From Fructobacillus tropaeoli (GTDB taxonomy: Bacteria > Bacillota > Bacilli > Lactobacillales > Lactobacillaceae): a stretch of 64,000 nt of DNA. Location of the stretch: assembly GCF_001047135.2 (NCBI RefSeq), contig NZ_DF968080.1:124001-188000 (forward strand), in the 5' to 3' direction. The notes below the pieces were generated by a model. It made no database searches, was not told where the DNA came from, and was given only the letters and a program-made list of their open reading frames with translations. Shown piece after piece: positions 19,263 to 28,753 of this stretch; positions within the stretch are counted from its first letter, which is position 1, and every line of letters starts with the position of its first letter. The position numbers and the translations under genes were made by a program.

Positions 19263-19772
19263 TTACTCCCCCTCAATCTTGGCTATTAAATCAGTCGCCG
19301 CATGGCTGGCGAGAGTGGCGCACTTTAGTCGGGTTGGAAATTGACGAACGCCGGCCAAAGCCGACAATTCACCGAGGTCAACATCCTGCGCTTGCTCACC
19401 TTTTGCCCCAGCTGATTGGCCTTCACCGGTGAACAGGCCATCCTGGTTCTGACTCTGGCCCTGATCAGCCGTTAATAAATCAGAAAATGCCGCTAATTTT
19501 TCCCGAGCTGCTGGCAAGCTTTGCCCAATCAACTGTTCTGTCAGCATCGAAGCCGCAGCCATCGAAATGGCACAACCCGCGCCATCAAAGGACATGTCTT
19601 GAATCTGATTTTCCAAAACAACCATTCGCACTTGTAAAACATCCCCACAGCTTGGATTAAACTTTTCAACCTGTTGACCAACCAAGGCTGGCAACGTCCG
19701 AAAATGATGCGGATTTTTAGCATGGTCTAAGATGACCTGCCGATATAAAATTCCTAAGTCTGCTTGATTCAT
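19263..19772 (-). CDS. sufU: SufU, zinc-dependent sulfurtransferase partner of SufS
   Basis: SufU accepts persulfide sulfur from SufS in Gram-positive bacteria. The three zinc-ligand cysteines are visible: Cys42 (FNPSCGD), Cys67 (DGAGCAIS) and Cys151 (RLKCATLA); Asp44 is the fourth ligand. The 169 residues exceed the usual 145-150 because of a Gln/Gly-rich insertion at about 103-129 ([10 protein letters not shown] and onward), ahead of the conserved helix. The start overlaps the sufS stop by 4 nt. Confidence 0.95.
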   Translation of the reverse strand: MNQADLGILYRQVILDHAKNPHHFRTLPALVGQQVEKFNPSCGDVLQVRMVVLENQIQDMSFDGAGCAISMAAASMLTEQLIGQSLPAAREKLAAFSDLLTADQGQSQNQDGLFTGEGQSAGAKGEQAQDVDLGELSALAGVRQFPTRLKCATLASHAATDLIAKIEGE

Positions 19773-20983
19773 ACAAAGTACTCCCGAGCCTGCCGCAAAG
19801 CCGAAACAAAGCGGTCAAGGTCTTCTTGGTTATTGTAAAAGGCAAAGGTGGCACGGACGGCCGATTGAATACCCAAATAATCCATTAACGGCTGGGCGCA
19901 ATGGTGGCCCGCCCGAACCTCAACGCCGGCCATATCCAAAACGGTGGCAACATCATGCGGATGAACACCCGCTAGGTTAAAGGACAAAACACCATGGTGA
20001 TTTTTGGCGTCCTTTGGCCCATACACGGTTAAATCAGGGATTTCTGCCAGGGCGGACAAAGCGGCTGCCATCAACTCTTCTTCTTTGTCGGCGATTGTCT
20101 CTAAGCCAACCTCGTTCAAGTAATCGACAGCTGCCCCGAGACCGATGGCGCCGGCAATATTGGGCGTTCCGGCTTCAAAGCGCCAGGGAATCTCTTGAAA
20201 GGTCGCTTCCTCTAGTGTTACCCGCTCAATCATTTCCCCACCGTATTGCACCGGTGTCATTGCTTCTAAGAAATCAGTTTTCCCGTACAGCACCCCGATG
20301 CCGGTCGGCCCAAGCATTTTGTGACCGGAAAAGACATAGAAATCAACATCTAAGTCCGAAACATCAATTGAAAAATGGCCAACAGCCTGAGCCCCATCAA
20401 CAATAACCGTTGCCCCCACCTCATGGGCCAGTGCCGTCATTTCCTTGACGGGTGCCAGGCTACCAAGGACGTTGGATACGTGAGCAAAGGAGACGATTTT
20501 CGTCTTCTGACTGAGCTTGTCCTTAAAATCAGCCAAATCAATTTCGCCTTCGTCCGCCAAGGAAACGTACCGTAACCGAGCCCCCGTCGCCTTGGCCAGC
20601 ACCTGCCAAGGAACAATGTTGGAGTGGTGTTCCAGCTGGGTTAACAAGATTTCATCCCCGGCCTCCAGCTGGTTCGGTCCATAGCCCTGAGCCAGCCAAT
20701 TCAGGCTTTCGGTCGTCGACCTAGTAAAGACAATGTTTTTGGCAGCAGTCGCCCCAATCATGGTCGCAACCTTCGCCCGCGCACCCTCATAGCTGGTCGT
20801 CGCCTCTTGCGACAACGTGTAAACGCCACGATGAACATTGGCATTTTCTTGGTCATAATAGGCCCGAATCCGGTCTAAGACCTGGCTTGGTTTTTGGCTT
20901 GTCGCCGCCCCATCAAGGTAAGTTAACGGATGGCCGTTGACCTGCCGATTTAAAATTGTAAAGTCATCTCGTACCGTTTTCAT
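19769..20983 (-). CDS. sufS: Cysteine desulfurase SufS
   Basis: This PLP enzyme (404 residues) removes sulfur from cysteine to feed the Suf machinery. It shows YLDGAATSQKP at the N-terminus, VDGAQAVGHF, the PLP-lysine motif FSGHKMLGPTGIGVLYG (Lys near residue 226) and the catalytic loop RAGHHCAQPLM (Cys near residue 364). It is a class V aminotransferase fold of normal length. The start lies 20 nt inside the end of sufD. Confidence 0.97.
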   Translation of the reverse strand: MKTVRDDFTILNRQVNGHPLTYLDGAATSQKPSQVLDRIRAYYDQENANVHRGVYTLSQEATTSYEGARAKVATMIGATAAKNIVFTRSTTESLNWLAQGYGPNQLEAGDEILLTQLEHHSNIVPWQVLAKATGARLRYVSLADEGEIDLADFKDKLSQKTKIVSFAHVSNVLGSLAPVKEMTALAHEVGATVIVDGAQAVGHFSIDVSDLDVDFYVFSGHKMLGPTGIGVLYGKTDFLEAMTPVQYGGEMIERVTLEEATFQEIPWRFEAGTPNIAGAIGLGAAVDYLNEVGLETIADKEEELMAAALSALAEIPDLTVYGPKDAKNHHGVLSFNLAGVHPHDVATVLDMAGVEVRAGHHCAQPLMDYLGIQSAVRATFAFYNNQEDLDRFVSALRQAREYFV

Positions 20984-22154
20984 TGTTTAACTTTCTTTCA
21001 ATGGCCGCAACGACCTGATTTTCGACCTTCTCATCATGGATTTTCGCGAGGATTTCCCCCACGAAGCCACGAACAACCAGCCTTCTGGCGACTTGTTCCG
21101 TCAAACCGCGACTCATCAAATAGTAGAGTTGCTGGTCATCCACCTGGCCAACCGAGGCAGCATGCCCGGCCGTAACATCACTTTCGTCAATTAAGAGCAA
21201 CGGGTTAGCCTCACCACGAGCGCGCTTGGATAACATCAAGACCCGTGATTCCTGCTGGGCATCGGATCCCTTGGCGCCCTTGATAATCCGCCCCATCCCA
21301 TTAAAAATCAGGCTTGAACTATTCAAAATCACCCCACGTTGGAAGATATGCCCAACCGTATGCCGACCGATATTTTGAATTTCCGTGTTAAAACCTTGGA
21401 CCTGCTTGCCTGAGGTAAACGCGGCCACCCCGGTTTCTGATTTAGCACCCTCACCAACCAGCTTGGTCGTCAATTGGCTAATCACGTTGCCATCGTTAAA
21501 GGCAGCGTTGACCCAATTGACTTCCGCCTGGTTACCAACAACGGCCTGACGATTAATAAAGCCAGTCGTCTCCTGGTCTAAGTGGTCGAAGTTAACCATC
21601 GTCAGTTTGGCACCGGTGGCCGCCAAAACCTCAATCACCAAGGAAACATTACTAATGCCAGCAGTAGCCGTCTCTAATTGACTGACGATTCGTGCCTGAC
21701 TATTTCGATCAGCATAAATTACTACCCGGCCAACCAAGTCACCGTCTGCACCCAAGTGAGCCAAAAAGAGGTTCAAATTTTCGGCAACCGTTACCCCGAC
21801 TGGTAAGTAGACAAAGAGACCCGTGTTAGCACTTTGCAAATTTTCTGCCGTCAAGCGGTCCTTTGTTTCGGCCACTCGGTCATAAACTTGCTCAACCAAG
21901 TCCGGATAGTCCTGCTTGGCCTGCTTCAGTGGCAGGAGTAAGACGCCAGCCTCAACCAAGTCCTCCGGCAAATCATAGTACGTTTGGCTCAGACCCGCTA
22001 ACTCGACGCCGGTCTCCCCGGCTTGCGCCATCAACGGCTGGTCTGCCTGTCCTTGACCAGGCACTAAGTCCGTCAAACCCCAATGTTGAAAACGAACCTT
22101 AGGAAAGTCTGGTAGGGGCAATTCTTCAATTATCTGTCTTTTGACCTCTTCCAT
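20964..22154 (-). CDS. sufD: Fe-S cluster assembly protein SufD
   Basis: SufD (396 residues) pairs with SufB and SufC in the scaffold complex. The N-terminal part is helical and variable. The C-terminal beta-helix ends with [29 protein letters not shown], shared with SufB. ATG 22154, 2 nt after the sufC stop, is chosen as the start; a slightly longer frame begins inside sufC. Confidence 0.95.
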   Translation of the reverse strand: MEEVKRQIIEELPLPDFPKVRFQHWGLTDLVPGQGQADQPLMAQAGETGVELAGLSQTYYDLPEDLVEAGVLLLPLKQAKQDYPDLVEQVYDRVAETKDRLTAENLQSANTGLFVYLPVGVTVAENLNLFLAHLGADGDLVGRVVIYADRNSQARIVSQLETATAGISNVSLVIEVLAATGAKLTMVNFDHLDQETTGFINRQAVVGNQAEVNWVNAAFNDGNVISQLTTKLVGEGAKSETGVAAFTSGKQVQGFNTEIQNIGRHTVGHIFQRGVILNSSSLIFNGMGRIIKGAKGSDAQQESRVLMLSKRARGEANPLLLIDESDVTAGHAASVGQVDDQQLYYLMSRGLTEQVARRLVVRGFVGEILAKIHDEKVENQVVAAIERKLNNENGTR

Positions 22155-22155
22155 T

Positions 22156-22944
22156 TCACACCACCGGTACATCTTCGTCTGTCAGCGTAATATCGAGTCC
22201 TAGTTCGTCGCGCAGGGCTGCATAGCCCTCGCCCTCCAAACGCTTGGCCAAATCAGGACCACCAGTCTTCACAATCTTACCGCCCATCATCACGTGCACA
22301 TAATCTGGCACGATATAGTCAAGCAAGCGTTGATAATGCGTGATCATCAAGGTAGCAAAATCAGCCGAGCGCATGCTATTAACACCCTTTGAAACGACTT
22401 TTAAGGCATCAATATCCAAACCAGAATCAATTTCATCTAGAATGGCAATTGCTGGCTTAATCATTAGCATCTGCAGAATTTCATTGCGCTTCTTTTCACC
22501 ACCGGAAAAGCCTTCGTTCAAATAACGACTGGCCATCTCGGCATTCATCGACAAAAAGTTCCGCTTTTCTTCCAGTTCCTTCATGAAAGTCATGACATCA
22601 ACCTGGTCATCGTCAGCGCGCCTGGCATTCACGGCCGAACGCATAAACTCAAAATTTGTAATACCTTGAATTTCGGCCGGATATTGCATGGCCAAAAACA
22701 AGCCAGCTCGAGCGCGCTCATCGACACTCATTTCACTTAAGTCCTGACCGTCCAGCTTGATGGTCCCCTGGGTAATTTGATAGGCCGGGTGGCCCATAAT
22801 TGTTTGCGATAAGGTCGATTTTCCGGTTCCATTGGGTCCCATAATGGCGTGAATTTCACCCGTATTAACGGTCAAGTTGACACCCTTTAAAATTTCCTTG
22901 CCATCGATTTGAACATGGAGGTCTTCAATTTTTAACGTCTTCAT
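22156..22944 (-). CDS. sufC: Fe-S cluster assembly ATPase SufC
   Basis: SufC (262 residues) is the ABC-type ATPase that drives remodelling of SufB-SufD. Walker A is GPNGTGKST (about 36-44), the signature is LNEGFSGGEKKRNEILQ (about 142-158) and Walker B is AIAILDEIDSGLD (about 169-181), followed by the His switch in MITHYQRLL. It is the first gene of the operon, behind its own promoter. Confidence 0.98.
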   Translation of the reverse strand: MKTLKIEDLHVQIDGKEILKGVNLTVNTGEIHAIMGPNGTGKSTLSQTIMGHPAYQITQGTIKLDGQDLSEMSVDERARAGLFLAMQYPAEIQGITNFEFMRSAVNARRADDDQVDVMTFMKELEEKRNFLSMNAEMASRYLNEGFSGGEKKRNEILQMLMIKPAIAILDEIDSGLDIDALKVVSKGVNSMRSADFATLMITHYQRLLDYIVPDYVHVMMGGKIVKTGGPDLAKRLEGEGYAALRDELGLDITLTDEDVPVV

Positions 22945-22983
22945 TTATCATCCTATTCTCATAAATATCATCATTTTCTAATC

Positions 22984-23012
22984 ATTATCAACTTATTTGG
23001 ATTAAAATGCAA
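22984..23012 (-). promoter_or_regulatory. Promoter of the suf operon
   Basis: -35 TTGCAT (23007-23012), a 17-nt spacer and -10 GATAAT (22984-22989) on the minus strand, about 40 nt upstream of sufC. Confidence 0.6.
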
Positions 23013-23036
23013 GAAGAGATGACAAGAGCCACAAAT

Positions 23037-23063
23037 CCCTGTCGGTGTTTTCCATCGGCAGGG
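23037..23063. other. 11-bp hairpin between nrdG and the suf promoter
   Basis: CCCTGTCGGTG (23037-23047) and CATCGGCAGGG (23053-23063) pair completely on the plus strand with two G-U pairs, but with two mismatches on the minus strand. No T-run follows on the plus strand. It may end nrdG transcription weakly or belong to an unannotated plus-strand RNA. Nothing else is evident in 23064-23189. Confidence 0.4.
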
Positions 23064-23189
23064 CCTTGCAGCCCCTAATTGTCAGTATTTTGTTCCAAAA
23101 AGTTAGAAACTTTTGAGCCACTTATTTTTCAAAGATAGTGGGCCACTAATACTCTCTATCCGTCGACTAAAAATTTACCGACCAAAAAA

Positions 23190-23771
23190 TCAGTGCACTA
23201 ATTTATCCCAGATAACCACTTCACCCGAGTCAAGTGATTTTGGCACATCGATAATCCGCTGGTTGGCACTACCACGGAATTGGAGTGTGAGGTCCTTTTC
23301 TTCTTCCAAGAACCGACCATCCACTAAGATATCGATTAGAGACAATAATTCCAGCTTGTCATCCGTTTCTTTCATTAATTCATCCCAGGTATAACCGGTC
23401 CAAGACCAGATATCCTTTGTGTGACCAAATTCCTGGCGGATTCGCTTGGCCAATTGGATGCAGACTTGGGTATTCAAGAAGGGTTCCCCGCCTAATAGCG
23501 TCAAGCCTTGGACATAATCCTTGGATAAGTCTTCAATAATTTTGTCTTCAAGTTCCATTGAATAGGGCTGACCATAATGGAAATTTTGCGCCACCACGTT
23601 ATAACAGCCCGGACACATAAACTTGCAGCCAGAAACATACAGTGAACACCGGACACCCTCACCATCAACAAAGTTAAAGGCTTTGTAGTCCGCAATAAAG
23701 CCTTGACTAAGCTCTTCTGCGGTCCATTCTTTGGGCATCGGATTGTTTGGTTTTCTGGTAGCTTGCGACAT
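23190..23771 (-). CDS. nrdG: Anaerobic ribonucleotide reductase activating protein (radical SAM)
   Basis: NrdG (193 residues) uses SAM and a [4Fe-4S] cluster to place the glycyl radical on NrdD. The cluster motif is CKFMCPGC (CxxxCxxC, near residue 50), and the GGEPF SAM-binding motif follows at about residue 95. ATG 23771 has AGGAG 10 nt upstream and overlaps the end of nrdD by 65 nt; an internal ATG (MPKEWTAEEL) is an alternative. The TGA stop is part of a CTGATTT word. Confidence 0.95.
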   Translation of the reverse strand: MSQATRKPNNPMPKEWTAEELSQGFIADYKAFNFVDGEGVRCSLYVSGCKFMCPGCYNVVAQNFHYGQPYSMELEDKIIEDLSKDYVQGLTLLGGEPFLNTQVCIQLAKRIRQEFGHTKDIWSWTGYTWDELMKETDDKLELLSLIDILVDGRFLEEEKDLTLQFRGSANQRIIDVPKSLDSGEVVIWDKLVH

Positions 23772-25917
23772 CTGTAATCATCTCCTGTGTTAAATGCTTT
23801 GCTCGTGCTGCAATTTCAACGTGACGGCCATTGACCATTGGACGCTGCTGTGGGTTCCCAAGGTAACCACAGGTCCGCTTGACCACATCACACATCTGTG
23901 GATCGTGATTACCACACTGTGGACATTCAAAGCCCTTGGCCGTCGCCTTAAAGTCGCCGGAGAAACCACACTTGAAGCACTTATCGATTGACGTGTTAGT
24001 TCCTAAGTAGCCAACGTGGTCGTAGGCCCAATCCCAAACAGCCTCTAGGGCTTGTGGATTTTGACGCAAGTTTGGATACTCACAGTAGTGAATAAAGCCA
24101 CCAGCGGCGTACTTTGGAAAGGCTTCTTCGAAGCTGATTTTGTCAAAGGGCGTTGGATGCTTACGGACGTCATAGTGGAAACTATTTGTGTAGTATTCCT
24201 TTTCCGTAATATCTTCAATCTTGCCGAACTTTTCGATATCGGCCTCGCAGAAAGTATCCGTCAAAGATTCAGCTGGTGTGGAATAAAGGCTGTAGTGGTA
24301 ACCACTTTCCTTTTCCCATTCAACACAGTAATCATGCATCCGCTTAACGATTTCCTCGGCAAAGTCGTGCGCTTCTTGGTTCCCTTCCCAGTTTGAACCA
24401 TAGAAAGCAGCAACCGTTTCATACAAACCGATATAACCCAATGAAACCGTAGCCCGACCATTCTTAAAGACTTCATCAACACTATCCGTCTTCTTCAAAC
24501 GTTTACCAAAGGCACCATACATATACAGGAGTGGCGCATTTTCTGGTACGGCTTCCTTCGTTCGTTCAATTCGATAAGCCAAGGCCTGATGGGTCAAGGC
24601 AATCTTTTCATCAAAGATTTGCCAGAAGAGTTCCTTGTTTTGCTTGGCAAAGAGTGAAATTCGAGGAAGGTTCACCGTGACAACCCCGAGGTTCATCCGA
24701 CCAGAATTCACTTCTTGACCATTTTCGTCTTCCCAACCTTGCAAGAAGGACCGGCAGCCCATTGGCGTCTTAAAGGAACCAGTGATGTCGATAATCTTGT
24801 CATACATCAGCAAATCAGGATACATCCGCTTCGTTGAGCATTCGAGTGCCAATTGCTTGATATCATAGTTGGGATCGTTTGGGTTGAGGTTCAAGCCACG
24901 CTTAACCGTAAAGCTCAGCTTGGGGAAGATGGCTGTTCGTCGTTCCTTACCAAGACCCTTGATTCGGATTTGAAGGATAGCCTTTTGGATTTCGCGTTCA
25001 ATCCAGTTGGTTCCTAAACCAAAGTTAATCGTTGTAAAAGGTGTTTGTCCTTGGGAAGAATACAAAGTATTAATTTCATATTCCAAGGCTTGCATGGCAT
25101 CATAGATGTCCTTTTTAGTCTTGGCCTTGGCATATTCTTCTTGCTTTTCTTCGGCGACCCAGTTCTTCGCATCGACTAAGTGCTTGTCATAATTCTTCTT
25201 GGCGAAAGGAGCCAACAATTGGTCGATTCGGTTGGCCGAACACCCACCATATTGGGAGGAAGCGACATTGGCAATGATTTGTGACATCTGTGCCGTTGCC
25301 GTTTGAATTGAATTTGGTGAATCAACCCAGGCATTACCAATCTTGTAACCGTTGTTCAAAAGGTTGTCAAAATCAATTAAGCAACAATTCGTAGCGGGTG
25401 TCACCGGTGAATAATCCAAGTCGTGCCAGTGAATGTCGCCACGCATGTGTCCCTTGGCCACCATCTTTGGTAGCATTTGCATCCCGAGTGCGCGGCTAGC
25501 AGCACCAGCCTCCAAATCGCGTTGGGTATTAAAGACCCGACTATCCTTATTCGCATTTTCATGGACGACGGATGCGTCCTTATCGAATAGTTTTTCAATT
25601 CGCTTCTGAACATTGGAAGCATCGGCGAACTTTTGTTTGTCTTTTTCCCAATACGTTTGGTATTGGTTGATGGCTTCTTCTTCGCCATGTTTTTCTAAAC
25701 AAGCATTCAAGAGCGTCCGAATTTCTGAAGTCGTGACCTTCTTGGCTTTCGCCAAAGTTTCGGTCAATTCTGCCATTATGGCTTGAGCGGTTTCTGTTGA
25801 TAAATTCAGGTGTTCCAGGATAAAGTCGATCTTATAAGCATAAAAGGCCATTGCTTCGCCACTTTGCTTGATCACGGTTAGCTGTTTCAATTGGTTATTT
25901 TCGATTGCCTGTACCAT
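23707..25917 (-). CDS. nrdD: Anaerobic ribonucleoside-triphosphate reductase (class III)
   Basis: NrdD (736 residues) makes dNTPs without oxygen. An N-terminal ATP-cone allosteric domain covers about residues 13-105. The catalytic ten-stranded barrel contains GCSANRID and SQGQTPFTTINFG. The C-terminus has the zinc site CFKCGFSGDF and CPQCGNHDP, then the glycyl-radical motif RTCGYLGNP (near residue 690). AGGAGG precedes the ATG. A LexA-like box lies about 70-80 nt upstream. With nrdG it forms a two-gene operon. Confidence 0.98.
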   Translation of the reverse strand: MVQAIENNQLKQLTVIKQSGEAMAFYAYKIDFILEHLNLSTETAQAIMAELTETLAKAKKVTTSEIRTLLNACLEKHGEEEAINQYQTYWEKDKQKFADASNVQKRIEKLFDKDASVVHENANKDSRVFNTQRDLEAGAASRALGMQMLPKMVAKGHMRGDIHWHDLDYSPVTPATNCCLIDFDNLLNNGYKIGNAWVDSPNSIQTATAQMSQIIANVASSQYGGCSANRIDQLLAPFAKKNYDKHLVDAKNWVAEEKQEEYAKAKTKKDIYDAMQALEYEINTLYSSQGQTPFTTINFGLGTNWIEREIQKAILQIRIKGLGKERRTAIFPKLSFTVKRGLNLNPNDPNYDIKQLALECSTKRMYPDLLMYDKIIDITGSFKTPMGCRSFLQGWEDENGQEVNSGRMNLGVVTVNLPRISLFAKQNKELFWQIFDEKIALTHQALAYRIERTKEAVPENAPLLYMYGAFGKRLKKTDSVDEVFKNGRATVSLGYIGLYETVAAFYGSNWEGNQEAHDFAEEIVKRMHDYCVEWEKESGYHYSLYSTPAESLTDTFCEADIEKFGKIEDITEKEYYTNSFHYDVRKHPTPFDKISFEEAFPKYAAGGFIHYCEYPNLRQNPQALEAVWDWAYDHVGYLGTNTSIDKCFKCGFSGDFKATAKGFECPQCGNHDPQMCDVVKRTCGYLGNPQQRPMVNGRHVEIAARAKHLTQEMITDVASYQKTKQSDAQRMDRRRA

Positions 25918-25985
25918 TCTAAATTACTTCCTCCTGTTTTTTGTTTTTTTGGGGTAACTCAAATACTACAACGATTTTGTTTTTT

Positions 25986-25999
25986 AGAACAGATGTTCG
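25986..25999. promoter_or_regulatory. LexA-type SOS box upstream of nrdD
   Basis: AGAACAGATGTTCG (minus strand CGAACATCTGTTCT) fits the Gram-positive LexA/DinR consensus CGAAC-N4-GTTCG with one mismatch. It lies 69 nt upstream of nrdD and about 190 nt upstream of the divergent pncB. Confidence 0.55.
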
Positions 26000-26053
26000 T
26001 TTGTGAAAAAAGCGCCTTCAAGTGCTCTTAGTCTTAGGGCACAAGGAGTTTAG

Positions 26054-26069
26054 AATGATAATTACCATT
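26054..26069. repeat. Near-perfect 16-bp palindrome between nrdD and pncB
   Basis: AATGATAATTACCATT is symmetrical except for one pair. It could be an operator for either divergent gene; the cognate regulator is unknown. Confidence 0.45.
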
Positions 26070-26138
26070 TGTTTACAATCAGAAAAAATTAGCAACAAAA
26101 AAATAACTATTTGTTATTGAAATTCTTCACAAAACCTT

Positions 26139-26167
26139 TTTAACAATGAACCAATTCTGCGTATAAT
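26139..26167 (+). promoter_or_regulatory. Promoter of pncB-nadE
   Basis: -10 TATAAT (26162-26167) with a 17-nt spacer to a weak -35 TTTAAC (26139-26144), 22 nt upstream of the pncB ATG. Confidence 0.55.
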
Positions 26168-26188
26168 AGGAGAAAAAAGGACGGAACT

Positions 26189-27631
26189 ATGTACACAGAC
26201 GATTCACTGGTATTGCATACTGATGCATACCAAATCAATATGATTTATACCTATTGGAAAGACAAAATTTATCAAAAGCCAGTGGTCTTTGAAGCCTATT
26301 TCCGCAAGATGCCCTTTGACAACGGTTACGTTGTTTTCACAGGGCTGGAACGACTCGTTAAGGCCCTAACAAATCTTCACTTTAGCGATGACGACATCGA
26401 CTACTTACGGTCATTAGACCTCTATGAAGAGGACTTTTTGCTCTATTTGAAGAATTGGCACTTGACGGCAACTATCCGCTCGGCTTTAGAGGGCGAAGTC
26501 ATGTTCAACCACGAACCATTGATTCAAGTCGATGGTCCTTTGGTGGATGCCCAACTGTTGGAGACTCTCTTATTGAACATCATCAACTTCCAGACACTGA
26601 TTTCAACAAAGGCAGCTCGGATTGCTTCAGTTACCGATGGCCAGCCGTTGCTTGAATTTGGAACCAGACGGGCCCAGGAACTGGATGCCGCCCTTTGGGG
26701 AACTCGAGCCGCCTACATCGGTGGTTTTGATGCCAGTTCAAACGTCAGAGCGGGTAAGCTCTTCCATATTCCAATCTCAGGAACGCATGCCCACGCCCTG
26801 ATTCAGGCCTATCAAAGCGACTATGAAGGTTTTCGGGCCTATGCCAAAACCCACCATGATGTTGTTTTCTTGGTTGATACCTTTGACACCCTAAAATCAG
26901 GTGTGCCAAATGCGATTAAAGTAGCCAAAGAATTTGGCGACAAAATCAACTTCCAGGGGGTCCGGATTGATTCAGGCGATATGGCTTACCTATCAAAGAA
27001 GGTTCGGGCAATGCTCGATGAAGCCGGCTTCCCAGATGCAAAAATTTACGCCTCCAATGACCTGGACGAAAATACCATTTTGAATTTGAAAAGCCAGGGA
27101 GCCAAGATTGACGTTTGGGGCATTGGTACCAAGCTGATTACCGCCTACGACCAACCGGCCCTCGGTGCCGTCTACAAAATGGTCAGCATCGATGGGCAAA
27201 ACACCATTAAGCTGTCCAATAACGTCGAAAAAATTTCTACGCCCGGTAAAAAGCAAATTTGGCGGATTACCGATAAGAAGGATGGCAAATCAGAAGGTGA
27301 CTATTTGACCTTCTTTGGCCAGGATCCAAATCAAGTGGAAACTCTCCACATGTTTGACCCGAACCACCCCCTTCTTTCCAAGGAAGTTACTGATTTTCAG
27401 GCAACCCCAATTCTCCATGACATTTTCGTCGATGGAAAATTAGTCTACGACCTGCCTGACATCAAAGAAATTAAGGCCTACGCCAAAAACTCACTAGACA
27501 ATCTCTGGGATGAATACAAGCGCATCTTAAATCCAGAAACCTACCCCGTTGATTTGGCACAAGACCTCTACGATGCCAAAAACGACTTAATTCAAACCAT
27601 CCGTCAACAAATCAAGGAGATGAAAGCATGA
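26189..27631 (+). CDS. pncB: Nicotinate phosphoribosyltransferase
   Basis: This enzyme (480 residues) turns nicotinate and PRPP into nicotinate mononucleotide, the entry to NAD salvage. Recognisable regions are [10 protein letters not shown] near the N-terminus, LEFGTRRAQ around residue 153, the catalytic histidine loop [11 protein letters not shown] (about 197-207), [10 protein letters not shown] and [13 protein letters not shown]. Length suits the long PncB subfamily of Firmicutes. It overlaps nadE by 4 nt, so the two steps of NAD salvage are cotranscribed. Confidence 0.95.
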   Translation: MYTDDSLVLHTDAYQINMIYTYWKDKIYQKPVVFEAYFRKMPFDNGYVVFTGLERLVKALTNLHFSDDDIDYLRSLDLYEEDFLLYLKNWHLTATIRSALEGEVMFNHEPLIQVDGPLVDAQLLETLLLNIINFQTLISTKAARIASVTDGQPLLEFGTRRAQELDAALWGTRAAYIGGFDASSNVRAGKLFHIPISGTHAHALIQAYQSDYEGFRAYAKTHHDVVFLVDTFDTLKSGVPNAIKVAKEFGDKINFQGVRIDSGDMAYLSKKVRAMLDEAGFPDAKIYASNDLDENTILNLKSQGAKIDVWGIGTKLITAYDQPALGAVYKMVSIDGQNTIKLSNNVEKISTPGKKQIWRITDKKDGKSEGDYLTFFGQDPNQVETLHMFDPNHPLLSKEVTDFQATPILHDIFVDGKLVYDLPDIKEIKAYAKNSLDNLWDEYKRILNPETYPVDLAQDLYDAKNDLIQTIRQQIKEMKA

Positions 27632-28449
27632 GAGCCCTTCAAGCCAAAATTATCGCCGAACTACACGTGCAACCCGTTATTGACCCCCAAGCCGAAATTC
27701 GGCGGTCAGTTGACTTCTTAAAGCAGTACTTGACCCATAGCGCCTACCAGGGATTGGTCATCGCCGTTTCTGGTGGCCAGGACTCAACACTGGCCGGTAA
27801 ATTAGGTCAGATGGCCATTGATGAGCTCAGAGAAGAAACGCAAGAAGATTATCAATTTATCGCCATCCGCCAACCTTATGGGCAACAGCAAGATGAAGAC
27901 GATGCTCAAGCGGCGCTTGATTTCATCAACCCTGATCAAACAGTGACAACCAATATCAAATCAGCTACCGACGCCATGGTTAGCTCTTTGCGTGAGGCTG
28001 GTTTGGTCGTTGATGACTTAAGCCGAGGCTCGATTAAGCCCAAGATGCGCATGATTGCCCAGTATGCGGTGGCTAGAGAACACCAGGCAGTGGTGATTGG
28101 TACCGACCATGCGGCCGAAGCCATCGCCGGGTTCTTTACCAAGTACGGTGACGGCGGCACGGATATCAACCCCCTCTGGCGACTAAACAAGCGCCAAGGA
28201 CGGGCGTTGCTTGAAGCCTTGTCAGCCCCCGCTCACCTGTATGAAAAGACACCAACAGCTGATTTGGAAGATGATCGACCACAGCTGCCAGATGAAGTGG
28301 CCCTAGGAGTCTCTTACAAGACCATAGACGACTATTTGGAAGGCAAGCAGGTTTCTACTAGCGACGCCGAAAAAATTGAATCACTCTATTTAAATAGCCA
28401 ACAAAAAAGGCACGAACCAATTACAATTTACGACACTTGGTTTTATTAA
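27628..28449 (+). CDS. nadE: NH3-dependent NAD synthetase
   Basis: NadE (273 residues) amidates nicotinate adenine dinucleotide to NAD. The PP-loop is [14 protein letters not shown] (about 47-60). Other conserved stretches are [43 protein letters not shown] and [15 protein letters not shown]. It is the ammonia-using form with no glutaminase domain. A strong terminator follows. Confidence 0.97.
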   Translation: MRALQAKIIAELHVQPVIDPQAEIRRSVDFLKQYLTHSAYQGLVIAVSGGQDSTLAGKLGQMAIDELREETQEDYQFIAIRQPYGQQQDEDDAQAALDFINPDQTVTTNIKSATDAMVSSLREAGLVVDDLSRGSIKPKMRMIAQYAVAREHQAVVIGTDHAAEAIAGFFTKYGDGGTDINPLWRLNKRQGRALLEALSAPAHLYEKTPTADLEDDRPQLPDEVALGVSYKTIDDYLEGKQVSTSDAEKIESLYLNSQQKRHEPITIYDTWFY

Positions 28450-28462
28450 TCATTAACGACAA

Positions 28463-28510
28463 AAAAAGGACTTCAGGTTCTACCGCAAGGTAAATCCTGA
28501 AGTCCTTTTT
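28463..28510 (+). terminator. Terminator of pncB-nadE
   Basis: GGACTTCAGG (28468-28477) pairs with CCTGAAGTCC (28496-28505), with an inner TACC/GGTA stem, followed by TTTTT. Confidence 0.9.
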
Positions 28511-28531
28511 AACTGTCTTTTTTGAGCAAAG

Positions 28532-28562
28532 AAAAAGCAGAACTTTTTCAAGTTCTGCTTAT
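28532..28562 (-). terminator. Terminator after tRNA-Lys
   Basis: AAGCAGAACTT (28535-28545) and AAGTTCTGCTT (28550-28560) form an 11-bp stem with T-rich sequence after it on the minus strand, about 38 nt past the tRNA 3' end. Confidence 0.8.
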
Positions 28563-28597
28563 CTTTGGAATCTCCCAAGGTCGCCTGATTAACTCAG

Positions 28598-28671
28598 TGC
28601 TCCCGCTCGGATTCGAACCGAGGACCTTGGGATTAAAAATCCCCTACTCTAACCAACTGAGTTACGGAAGC
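28598..28671 (-). tRNA. tRNA-Lys (anticodon UUU)
   Basis: The minus strand folds into a cloverleaf: acceptor GCTTCCG/CGGGAGC, D arm ACTC-GAGT, anticodon loop TTTTTAA with TTT at 34-36, and T arm CTCGG-TTCGAAT-CCGAG, with discriminator A. The top pair of the anticodon stem is a G-A mismatch. CCA is not encoded. Confidence 0.95.
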
Positions 28672-28697
28672 AATCCTGTGCCTTAGCACATTTATAT

Positions 28698-28726
28698 ATA
28701 TTACCGAAGCAAGAGCAAAAAAGCAA
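28698..28726 (-). promoter_or_regulatory. Promoter of tRNA-Lys
   Basis: -35 TTGCTT (28721-28726), a 17-nt spacer and -10 TAATAT (28698-28703) on the minus strand, 26 nt upstream of the tRNA. A small TGTGC/GCACA stem lies between. Confidence 0.65.
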
Positions 28727-28753
28727 TACTTTTTGAAAAATATTTTTACTTTT

